A stretch of DNA of 64,000 nt from G039954875 sp047528275 (GTDB taxonomy: Bacteria; Bacteroidota; Bacteroidia; Flavobacteriales; Blattabacteriaceae): positions 1,426,001 through 1,490,000 of the forward strand of contig CP180023.1 of assembly GCA_047528275.1 (NCBI GenBank), read 5' to 3'. Positions within the stretch are counted from its first letter, which is position 1; each line of letters begins with the position of its first letter. This document shows positions 37,678 through 45,065 of the stretch, one piece after another. The notes beneath the pieces are model-generated. The model was not told the DNA's origin and did no database searches. It was given only the letters and a program-made list of their open reading frames with translations. A program made the translations under genes and the position numbers.

Positions 37678-39650
37678 TCTTCTAATGTCAGTAATATGGT
37701 TTGTCCTCTTCTGAATAGCGCCCCCTCGGGGATAGATTGATCGATCACCTTTCCGAGGCCTTGATAACGAACGATCAAACCCCTATTTTCTAAGGCAGGA
37801 ATGACCTCTTTACCAGATATGCCAGTCACATTTGGCATATGGATCTGATCGGTGATGATTGGGAAATTTTTGGTTCTGCATATCGATTTGAATAAACCAG
37901 CATGCGAACGTCTTGAAGCAACTCTTCTCAAAATTTTAGGATAGATCGCTTGAGCGATCCGGTCAAAAACCGGTGCAGCAATATCACTACCGTAGTAGCC
38001 TTTCTTAGGTTTGGCGATTACTACAATACAACTGTACTGGGGAGACGTCGCAGGGAAATAACCTACAAAGGAACTATTGTAAGTCAATGGTCGGCCTTTG
38101 ATCCAATACTCGAGCTGGGCCGTACCGGTCTTGCCAGCATAAGGATAATCGGGATGATAGATTTTCTTAGCTGTGCCGTTTTTCACTACACCTTTGAGCA
38201 TGGTCTGAATCTTTTTCAACGATGCCTCTGAGGCAATAGAGGCCTTGAGCGTAACCGGTTCATACGTTTTGATACTTTGGCCCTGGTACCGAATCTCTTT
38301 AATGAAAAGGGGTTTGACTAGTTTTCCGTCGTTAGCAATAGCATTATAAAATGTAAGGATTTGTAAAGGTGTCAGTTTTAGGTTATAACCGAAGGCCATC
38401 CAAGATAGGGTCAAGTTGTTCCAATATTTCTCCCCAGGTCGAGGGATGAAAGGTATACCCTCACCGGGGATGTCCAATCTGAGTTTTTGGTCTAGTCCCC
38501 AATCGTGTAAGCGACAGATGAATTGCTTTGGTTGGTCTTTGTAATTTTCATAGATCAACTTGGCCATGCCTACATTAGAGGAGATTTCCAAAACCCGTTT
38601 TATATCAATGGTACCATAACCATCATGATGACTATCTAGTATCCGACGTCCTTTGAAGACGAACACACCATTGCCCGTATTGACCAAGGTATTCGTATCG
38701 ATCTTTTGGTCTTCTAGAGCTACGAGCAAAGCCATAGTTTTAAAAGTCGACCCAGGTTCACTGGCTTCCCATGCAGCAAAATTTCTCAGGTCTTCATAAA
38801 TATTGAGACGCATTTTTTTTAAGTTGACCATCGCATGAATTTCTCCACTCTTGACCTCCATCAACACAGCACAACCGTGTGCAGCATCCGATGCGATCAA
38901 CTGTTCGACCAAGGCATTATAAACGACGTCTTGCAAAGTGATGTCGATAGTAGCATAGAGATCTTTGCCATCCTCAGGTTCTATCTCATTCCAATTATTC
39001 AATGGTTTCCAAACCTTGGCACTGATACGTTGTTCGAGTCTCTGGCCATCTTGTCCACGAAGAAATTCACCGAAAGCGCCTTCTAAACCAGCTTTACCTC
39101 TTTGATCGTCATAGCCTATGGTACGATTACCAATGTTTTCCAGCGGATGGATGCGTAGGGTCCGCCGCTCGACAATGAATCCTCCACGAATCTGTCCCCT
39201 ATTGAATATAGGGAATTGACGCAATACTTTGAACTCAGGATAATCCAATCCTTTAGCCAATAGGAAGTAGCGATTGTTGTGCTGCCTTTCATGTTGAAGG
39301 ATTTGATAAAAATAAGATTGTGGTTTTTTGAATAGACCTCCCAACGAATCGCATAGGGCATTAATGTTGGCTTTGAAAAGTCTCTCCGGGATCGCCTTCA
39401 AATCAACACGGATATCGTAACGCGCAATAGATGTGGCCAACAAATTGCCATTGATATCGTAGACATTGCCACGTCGAGCTTTGATCGGATTGATGCATAT
39501 GGTGGTCTCTTGAGCAAACTTTTCGTACTCCTTCTTTTTCGGTGAAGTCTGGATACGGAGCAATTTGAAGGCAATCGCCAAAGCAAAGAGAAACAATCCT
39601 AAACCGATCAGATAGGCCTTGTATAAGATATATCTCCTTGGTTGGCTCAT
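37674..39650 (-). CDS. ftsI: septal penicillin-binding protein FtsI (PBP3 type) with PASTA domain
   Basis: Intact 658-residue class B penicillin-binding protein that cross-links septal peptidoglycan. One N-terminal membrane span (LIGLGLFLFALAIAFKLL) is followed by a pedestal domain (RRGNVYDINGNLLATS). The transpeptidase domain carries the active-site EPGSTFKTM (Ser-x-x-Lys), the SSN triad in EISSNVGMAKL, and KTGTAQ. A C-terminal PASTA domain (MPNVTGISGKEVIPALENRG) is typical of Bacteroidota FtsI. The start overlaps ftsL and the end overlaps murE, each by 4 bases. All three catalytic motifs are present, so the enzyme should be active. Confidence 0.96.
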   Translation of the reverse strand: MSQPRRYILYKAYLIGLGLFLFALAIAFKLLRIQTSPKKKEYEKFAQETTICINPIKARRGNVYDINGNLLATSIARYDIRVDLKAIPERLFKANINALCDSLGGLFKKPQSYFYQILQHERQHNNRYFLLAKGLDYPEFKVLRQFPIFNRGQIRGGFIVERRTLRIHPLENIGNRTIGYDDQRGKAGLEGAFGEFLRGQDGQRLEQRISAKVWKPLNNWNEIEPEDGKDLYATIDITLQDVVYNALVEQLIASDAAHGCAVLMEVKSGEIHAMVNLKKMRLNIYEDLRNFAAWEASEPGSTFKTMALLVALEDQKIDTNTLVNTGNGVFVFKGRRILDSHHDGYGTIDIKRVLEISSNVGMAKLIYENYKDQPKQFICRLHDWGLDQKLRLDIPGEGIPFIPRPGEKYWNNLTLSWMAFGYNLKLTPLQILTFYNAIANDGKLVKPLFIKEIRYQGQSIKTYEPVTLKASIASEASLKKIQTMLKGVVKNGTAKKIYHPDYPYAGKTGTAQLEYWIKGRPLTYNSSFVGYFPATSPQYSCIVVIAKPKKGYYGSDIAAPVFDRIAQAIYPKILRRVASRRSHAGLFKSICRTKNFPIITDQIHMPNVTGISGKEVIPALENRGLIVRYQGLGKVIDQSIPEGALFRRGQTILLTLEE

Positions 39651-40000
39651 CTTGAGTTTTTTTCTTTTTTTTTGGGTAGAATCAATTCGTAAGGTGGTTC
39701 TTCGAGAAGTTTTAAACCTTTGGAAGCTACGAGTCTTTTCACTGTAGAACCCAACTGCATCTGCATGAGCCGGCTGTGGACACTGGCATATTCGGACTTG
39801 AGTTCTCGGATCTCCTCATGGAGCTTGTCGATCTGTTGAATCTTTTTGTCGATCATGTGCGAACTGGTGATGCTGATCAAAGCCAAGACAGTTAAGAAGA
39901 GGATGAAATTCCAATTCCTATACGCATCCTCTTTGACCAAAAAATTCCCCTTGAGGATATCTCGTATCGAGATGTCTTTTTTGATTTTCCTTTTGTTCAT
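39647..40000 (-). CDS. ftsL: FtsL-like cell division protein
   Basis: Intact 117-residue bitopic protein. It has a short basic N-terminus (MNKRKIKKDISIRDIL), one membrane span (NFILFLTVLALISITSSHMI, about residues 43-62) and a coiled-coil segment (QIDKLHEEIRELKSEYASVH). The tail reads LEEPPYELILPK. Position between rsmH and ftsI and this architecture identify the FtsL-like protein, which links FtsQ to FtsI/FtsW. The frame is open upstream to 40039, but ATG 40000 forms an ATGA overlap with the rsmH stop at 39997-39999 and is preferred. The overlap shows that translation of ftsL was coupled to rsmH, which is now frameshifted. Confidence 0.88.
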   Translation of the reverse strand: MNKRKIKKDISIRDILKGNFLVKEDAYRNWNFILFLTVLALISITSSHMIDKKIQQIDKLHEEIRELKSEYASVHSRLMQMQLGSTVKRLVASKGLKLLEEPPYELILPKKKEKNSR

Positions 40001-40906
40001 CGTTTTTCTGTAATTCTCAAACGGATGCTGCGGGTACATGGATTTTTTTCGATCTTTCCTTCAGTGGGGTAAATCACCTTTGAATAAATCAAATGGAAAA
40101 GTGTCTTTTTCTTCCCAAAGAAGTCTTCCTCTTTCCGGCCTTTGAAAGAACCGGTTTTGAAAAAGAGTTTCACTACTCGGTCTTTGAGCAAGTGATAGAA
40201 GATATCAGTAATCCGTCCACATGTTTTCAACATGGTCAAGGATTGGTACAAAAAGCCTTTCAAAGCTTGGATTTCATCATTGAATTCAATCCGAAGGACT
40301 TGAAAGAATTGGGTTAAAAACTTCGAACTTTTTCGATGAGAGATCTCCGGATCAAACAAACCGATCAGATCAAAGGTAGTTTCAATGGGTTTCTCGGCAC
40401 GTTTTTCTACATTTTTTTGTACAATTTTTTTTTGCACCTTTCAATTCTCCGTAGATGGGAAAGATTTCTATCAAGACTTCTTCGAGATATTGGCCCACCA
40501 CTTGTAAGACCGAAGAATGGACATAGCAGTTCATCTGCATATCAAAGCGGTGATCAAAACGAGTAGAAAAACCTCGATTGGGTATATCGAATTGATGCCA
40601 AGATACACCCAGATCGGACAAGATGCCTGAGACTACACTGATATGGTGAAGCCTCAATACGTTTTGCATATATCTAAAATTTTGATGGAACAGTCCGAAA
40701 CGTTCATCTCGGATCCCATTGTTTTGTATGGTCTCTTCGTCTTGATCAAATGACAACAAGCGCCTGATCGCATCCAATCGTTTCAAGAACGATCCCGAAT
40801 CTACACCACCGTCAGAAGTCGCATCGATGTAAACACATCCCGGATCTATGATCAGGCTGCCTGTACTCTCGTCCAGGAGTACAGGTTTATGATAGACTGG
40901 CTTCAT
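39997..40906 (-). pseudogene. rsmH: rsmH (mraW), 16S rRNA m4C1402 methyltransferase, frameshifted and degenerate
   Basis: RsmH normally methylates N4 of C1402 in the 16S rRNA decoding centre. The first part (40906 to about 40434) reads YHKPVLLDESTGSLII, LSDLGVSWHQFDIPNRGFST, then YGELKGAKK; the second (about 40437 to 39997) reads VEKRAEKPIETTFDLIGLFD, FQVLRIEFNDEIQALKGFL and NPCTRSIRLRI. The halves are in different frames, and the switch lies at an A9 run on the coding strand (plus-strand T9, 40425-40433); eight bases would restore the frame. The SAM motif, usually DxTFGGGGHS, reads DATSDGGVDSGS. The block VVISYHSLEDRxVK reads TDIFYHLLKDRVVK. These substitutions suggest relaxed selection beyond the frameshift. 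It overlaps mraZ by 20 bases and ftsL by 4, so the transcript is kept for its neighbours. Confidence 0.85.
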
Positions 40907-41354
40907 CTCTGAGATTTCCCATGACTTCTTCAGCTAGTTCGAAAAAGCTCGCTTTGTCAGCTTCAATCGTCTGTTCGTAACGCATCTTATTCCAGATCTC
41001 GATCATATTGATCGAGGAAGAAATCATCACCTCCTTTTGAATCCCTGCAAAGGCTATCAAGTCTTTAGCAATCTGTATCCTACCATGATTATCGGCTTCG
41101 ACCAGCCTCACTCCTGCCGAAAGCCGACGGATGAAATCATTACTTTTTTTCACGAAACGATTAAGTTTGTTGACTTTGGCTATCACCGCATTCCATCCCT
41201 CCATCGGATACAGTTCCAAACAAAGCTGGAAGAGCGACCGCTTGATGATAAAACCTTGATGCCATACCATTTTAAGCTGCTTTTTCAGGCCAGAAGGTAA
41301 GCTCAACCGAGCTTTTACATCGAGTTTACACCGATGTGTACCTATGAGAAACAT
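40887..41354 (-). CDS. mraZ: transcriptional regulator MraZ
   Basis: Intact 155-residue DNA-binding protein and first gene of the division/cell-wall cluster. It has two SpoVT/AbrB-like repeats. The first starts GTHRCKLDVKARLSLPSGLK (residues about 5-24); the second includes VEADNHGRIQIAKDLIAFAG. Both contain the typical DxKGR(I/L)xhP-like core, here DVKARLSLP and DNHGRIQIA. MraZ forms rings and represses its own operon by binding tandem repeats. Three such 10-bp repeats lie upstream at 41392-41421, next to a -7 box. The second repeat has an unusual basic insert (KKSNDFIRRLSAG region is normal for the family). The stop overlaps rsmH by 20 bases. Confidence 0.93.
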   Translation of the reverse strand: MFLIGTHRCKLDVKARLSLPSGLKKQLKMVWHQGFIIKRSLFQLCLELYPMEGWNAVIAKVNKLNRFVKKSNDFIRRLSAGVRLVEADNHGRIQIAKDLIAFAGIQKEVMISSSINMIEIWNKMRYEQTIEADKASFFELAEEVMGNLRDEASLS

Positions 41355-41378
41355 GTTGTTGGATTATTCAATTTTGTT

Positions 41379-41386
41379 CAAAATTA
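41379..41386 (-). promoter_or_regulatory. -7 promoter box of the mraZ/dcw operon (TAATTTTG)
   Basis: Exact TAnnTTTG on the minus strand, 24 nt upstream of the mraZ ATG. It is the only good promoter box seen for the 15-kb division cluster. The MraZ repeats begin 5 nt further upstream, so bound MraZ would cover the -33 region. Confidence 0.6.
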
Positions 41387-41391
41387 AATTT

Positions 41392-41421
41392 TTTCTCCCA
41401 CTTTATTTCACGTTATTCCAC
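41392..41421 (-). promoter_or_regulatory. MraZ operator: three tandem 10-bp GTG repeats
   Basis: On the minus strand, three contiguous 10-mers read GTGGAATAAC, GTGAAATAAA and GTGGGAGAAA. The regular 10-bp spacing, the GTGG core and the position just upstream of the mraZ -7 box match known MraZ boxes (tandem GTGG/TGGGN repeats at 10-bp spacing upstream of mraZ). The middle copy has GTGA instead of GTGG. Binding is inferred, not shown. Confidence 0.75.
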
Positions 41422-41721
41422 TTTGTTTATAACTCTCCAATCCATATGGTACTTGAATGAGATAATGATCTGTTTCTTATCAGGATATGAATATTATATT
41501 ATTCATTTTGAATATATAATGGGCTTGTTGAGTGAAGTATATCTGGATAAAGTAACTCCATATCATTCTGATATATTAAAGAGATAAATTTGAATGTATT
41601 ATATGTAAAACAATTATTATCAATTGATTATGGAAATCATTCTGAATTAATTATTTGGGTGAGGAATCCTTCTAAAGGAGGTGAAGACTTACCCGTTAGA
41701 TGCCATCACGATTTGATTTCG
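41422..41721. other. intergenic between mraZ and tgt, with one SD-like element
   Basis: AT-rich, no gene seen. At 41674-41684 the plus strand reads AAAGGAGGTGA, a perfect complement of the usual 16S 3' end, 15 nt before an ATG at 41700. Bacteroidota rarely use SD pairing, and the later -7 box (41722-41729) would exclude this element from the mRNA, so its role is unclear. Confidence 0.4.
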
Positions 41722-41729
41722 TATTTTTG
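41722..41729 (+). promoter_or_regulatory. -7 promoter box at tgt (TATTTTTG), implying a near-leaderless mRNA
   Basis: Exact TAnnTTTG match, only six nt before ATG 41736. If used, transcription starts at or beside the start codon. There is no convincing -33 element, so the call is moderate. Confidence 0.45.
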
Positions 41730-41735
41730 ATGGTG

Positions 41736-42868
41736 ATGAAATTTGACTTGATCAAAACTGATCTTACTTCAAAAGCTAGGACAGGGGTCTTGACAACAGA
41801 TCAGGGACAGATCCATACGCCAATCTTCATGCCTGTTGGCATAGCAGGTAGTGTCAAAACTGTGCACCAACGTGAACTTAAATCCGATATCGGCGCGCAA
41901 ATCATACTAGGAAATACTTACCATTTATACCTACGACCAGGTACTGATATATTACATCAGGTAGGTGGGTTGCATCGGTTTATAGGTTGGAATCAACCGA
42001 TTCTGACCGATAGTGGAGGATTTCAAGTCCATTCGTTGGCCGACCGTAGGGAAATCACCGATGAGGGGGTTAAATTCAAATCACATATCGATGGGTCTTA
42101 TCATATGTTTTCTCTAGAAAAGGTCATGGAAATCCAAGGCTTGATCGGGGCTGATATCATCGTGACTTTTGATGAGTGTACACCTTTCCCTTGTGACTAT
42201 ACCTATACAAAATCTTCTATGGAGCAAACGCATCGTTGGCTGAAGCGTTGTATATCCTACCTAGAAAAAAATCCAGAGCGATATGGTCACCAGCAAAGTC
42301 TATTTCCTATCGTTCAGGGTAGTGTATATCCTGAGTTACATAAACATTCAGTTGATGAAATCGCCGCCATAGAGGCTGATGGGAATGCCATCGGTCGTCT
42401 GAGCGTAGGTGAGCCCAAAGCACAAATGTATGAGATGACCGACTTGTTCACAGATCTTTTTCCTGTAAACAAACCTCGCTATCTGATGGGCGTAGGTACG
42501 CCAATAAATATTTTAGAAAGGATATTGCTTTGGGAATAGATATATTTGATTATATCATGCCTACACGTAATGCATGCAATGGGGTGCTCTTCACCTGGAA
42601 GGGCATCATCAATATCAAAAATAAAAAGTGGGCTGAGGATTTCTCACCTTTGGATGAGATAGGCAAAGCTTATGTCGATCAAGTATACAGTAAGGCCTAT
42701 GTGAGACACTTGTTTGTTTCTGGCGAATATCTGGGCAAACAGATTACCTCAATACATAACTTGGCTTTTTATCTTGAACTGATCAAAGCGACACATAGTC
42801 ATCTCTTGCAGGGTGACTTCACCCCTTGGAAACGTGCGATACTGCCCGACTTATCGCAAGGTCTATGA
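41736..42868 (+). pseudogene. tgt: tgt, queuine tRNA-ribosyltransferase, with one late frameshift
   Basis: Tgt exchanges G34 for queuine or preQ1 in tRNAs with GUN anticodons. The TIM barrel reads well: MKFDLIKTD, TPIFMPVGIAGSVKT, ILGNTYHLYLRPG, ILTDSGGFQVHSLA (first catalytic Asp), GVKFKSHIDGS, TFDECTPFP, FPIVQGSVYPELH, LMGVGTPINILE. After that one base is missing between about 42525 and 42535. The first frame ends in LLWE at 42539; the other continues GIDIFDYIMPTRNACNGVLF, with the second conserved Asp in FDYIMPTRNA, then YSKAYVRHLFVSGEYLGKQI to a normal end. Start 41736 is chosen by homology and the promoter box. The ATGA overlap with lptG shows the original frame. Every motif is preserved, so this could be a very recent break, a sequencing error or recoding. 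Confidence 0.8.
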
Positions 42869-43956
42869 AGATCTTTGATCGATACATCATTCGGAATTTT
42901 TTGGGGACTTTTGTTTTTGCTACTATATTTTTGCTTTCGATTTCAGTGGTGATCGATCTCTCTCAGCGCTTACATCGTCTTGAGGCGCATCAAGGGTCAG
43001 TCAAAAATACATTGATTCAATACTATCCTTTGTGGGCGCTTTGGTTGGGAAATACTTTTATGCCTATAGGGGTTTTTATTTCCATCATTTTTTTTACTTC
43101 CCGATTGACAAATAATACTGAAATCGTGGCCATCAGCAGTAGCGGGGTGAGTTTGCACAGACTGTTCAGGCCCTATTTAATCTCAGCTTTGATCATTGCA
43201 ACGGTCTCTTTTATGCTGAATCATTACTTTTTACCGGTGACCAATCGAGCAAAAAACGAATTTCTCTATCGATACTTACTCAGTGTATCGAACAAGGTCA
43301 AATACGAGGAAAATAAGAAGGTAAGCGCTCAAATCACAGATAATGAATACATTTTCATCGATAGTTTTTCGAGGAAAAATCATACCGGGAGTGGATTTGT
43401 TTATCAAAAATTCAAAGGACAAGAATTGATACACATCATCACGGCGGAAAATGTGAATTGGGATCAAAATAAACGGAATTATGTGTTGTACAATTATAGG
43501 GAGCGTTATGTAGAAGGAGTCCGTGAGGTATTGCGTAACGGTATAGAATTAAGGAAAAAATTCGTTATGGAGCCTGAAGAGATCTTGCCAGAGGAATATG
43601 TTGCTGAAACTATGAATACTTTCCAATTGAAAAAGTTTATCGAAAAGGAAAAAATGAAAGGTACACAGAATGTCAATCTGTATTCAAATGAGTATTATCA
43701 AAGAACAAGTTTACCTTTTTCAACCTTTATCTTAACTCTTTTGTCCTTTTCGTTGTCTTCTCAAAAACGGCGTGGAGGTATCGGGATGAACCTAGCTTTG
43801 GGAATTACCTTGGCCTTTTTCTACATATTTTTTATGGAGTTATCCAAAAATTTTTCCACCAAAGGATACATGTCTTCCTTTTGGGCTGTATGGTTGCCCA
43901 ACATGGTATTTGGCCTTGTTTCAATATGCTTCTACTGGCGACGGATCCAACAATGA
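42865..43956 (+). CDS. LptF/LptG family lipopolysaccharide export permease
   Basis: Intact 363-residue YjgP/YjgQ-type permease, part of the LptB2FG ABC complex that extracts LPS from the inner membrane. Membrane segments near the N-terminus (FLGTFVFATIFLLSISVVID and LWLGNTFMPIGVFISIIFFT) carry the family block TNNTEIVAISSSGVSLHRLF. A periplasmic beta-jellyroll domain follows (YIFIDSFSRKNHTGSGFVYQ), then three C-terminal helices (FSTFILTLLSFSLSSQKRRG, GIGMNLALGITLAFFYIFFM). The start at 42865 gives an ATGA overlap with tgt; the in-frame ATG at 42826 would overlap more and lacks family match. Bacteroidota usually carry more than one such gene, so F versus G is not assigned. Confidence 0.92.
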   Translation: MKIFDRYIIRNFLGTFVFATIFLLSISVVIDLSQRLHRLEAHQGSVKNTLIQYYPLWALWLGNTFMPIGVFISIIFFTSRLTNNTEIVAISSSGVSLHRLFRPYLISALIIATVSFMLNHYFLPVTNRAKNEFLYRYLLSVSNKVKYEENKKVSAQITDNEYIFIDSFSRKNHTGSGFVYQKFKGQELIHIITAENVNWDQNKRNYVLYNYRERYVEGVREVLRNGIELRKKFVMEPEEILPEEYVAETMNTFQLKKFIEKEKMKGTQNVNLYSNEYYQRTSLPFSTFILTLLSFSLSSQKRRGGIGMNLALGITLAFFYIFFMELSKNFSTKGYMSSFWAVWLPNMVFGLVSICFYWRRIQQ

Positions 43957-44049
43957 TCTTTCTCGTGTCATCATAAAATCTTAATCAAAAGAACAAGGAG
44001 ATGCCCAAGAATGATTTTTGTAATTTAGTAGGCATTTAAAACCATCTCT

Positions 44050-44928
44050 ATGGCACATCAATTTCAACCTATAAAGCGTGTAGAACGTATCAGTAAAGAA
44101 GATTTTTTGAAAAATTATTATAAACCACAAAAGCCCCTGATCATTGAAAAACTTACAGAAGATTGGCCAGCTTACAAAAAATGGGATCTTTCTTACATCA
44201 AAAATATAGCGGGTGATAATGTAGTCCCTTTGTACGATGATTCGCCCATCGACTATTCAAGAAATGTCAACGAGCCCATAGCCAGGATGAAAATGAGAGA
44301 ATATCTCGATCTTCTGGAGAAAGAACCTACCAATCTACGGATATTCCTATACAACTTGATGAACCGCGTGCCACAATTAAAAGAAGATTTCAAATTTCCT
44401 CATCTAGGAATCCGTCTGATTAAAGAGTTTCCTATGTTATTTTTTGGAGGGGCAAACTCTCGAGTATTCATGCATTACGATATCGATCTGGCCAATATTT
44501 TACACTTTCATTTTCATGGCAAAAAACAGTGTATCTTATTCCCTATTTCCGACAGGAAGTACATGTATAAGGTACCCTATTCTGTAATCTGTCATGAATC
44601 TATTGATTTCGAAAACATCGACTTTGAAAAATGGCCTGCTTTGAAGAAAACTCATGGCTATATCGCAGAACTCGATCATGGTGAAGCCCTCTATATGCCC
44701 GAAGGATGGTGGCATCATATGAAGTATTTAACCACAGGATTTTCCATGAGTCTCAGGGCTTTGCCAGGTAAAATTTCTCATATAGGAGAAGCGGTCTATA
44801 ATATTTTTGTCGTGCGTCACATCGACAACTTCATGCGAAAATGGAAAAGAGAAAATTGGCTGGTATACAAAAACCAAAGAGCAATCACTAATACTCACAA
44901 AAGATTTAGGATAAACACTAAAAGGTAG
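44050..44928 (+). CDS. cupin_8 / JmjC-like Fe(II), 2-oxoglutarate-dependent dioxygenase family protein
   Basis: Intact 292-residue protein. The N-terminal KPLIIEKLTEDWPAYKKWDL (residues about 28-47) is typical of cupin-like (JmjC) hydroxylases, as is the long helical insert before the core. The metal triad is visible: HYD at 142-144 (HxD) in RVFMHYDIDLANIL, and a distal His in PEGWWHHMKYL (222/223). The 2-oxoglutarate-contacting Lys/Arg region follows in GKKQCILFP. Relatives hydroxylate proteins or other large substrates; the substrate here is unknown. Common, conserved single-copy family in Bacteroidota. It is monocistronic, 93 bases after lptG. It is intact although it is not an obvious core gene, which suggests use. 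Confidence 0.85.
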   Translation: MAHQFQPIKRVERISKEDFLKNYYKPQKPLIIEKLTEDWPAYKKWDLSYIKNIAGDNVVPLYDDSPIDYSRNVNEPIARMKMREYLDLLEKEPTNLRIFLYNLMNRVPQLKEDFKFPHLGIRLIKEFPMLFFGGANSRVFMHYDIDLANILHFHFHGKKQCILFPISDRKYMYKVPYSVICHESIDFENIDFEKWPALKKTHGYIAELDHGEALYMPEGWWHHMKYLTTGFSMSLRALPGKISHIGEAVYNIFVVRHIDNFMRKWKRENWLVYKNQRAITNTHKRFRINTKR

Positions 44929-44937
44929 TATTGCGAC

Positions 44938-44957
44938 AGACGCACCTAAATGCGTCT
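44938..44957 (+). terminator. weak hairpin after the cupin_8 gene
   Basis: Arms AGACGCA (44938-44944) and TGCGTCT (44951-44957), loop of six, ten bases after the stop codon. There is no T-run, so termination strength is doubtful. Confidence 0.35.
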
Positions 44958-45001
44958 ATAGTATGCCAAAACTTATATCAAAAAAGATCACAGTTCTAAA
45001 T

Positions 45002-45029
45002 AAAAAAAGCTACCCTTTGAAAGGGTAGC
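45002..45029 (-). terminator. intrinsic terminator of degQ
   Basis: Perfect inverted repeat, arms 45009-45018 and 45020-45029, followed on the minus strand by seven T (45008-45002). It lies about 37 bases after the degQ stop codon. Confidence 0.88.
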
Positions 45030-45065
45030 CTTCATTGTATCATGAAAAACCACGTGATGAAAAAA

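Noticed and set aside
41674..41684. SD-like AAAGGAGGTGA read in reverse as the 3' end of a 16S rRNA remnant
   Set aside because: Only 11 bases match; the sequence upstream in that orientation bears no resemblance to the conserved 16S 3' region.
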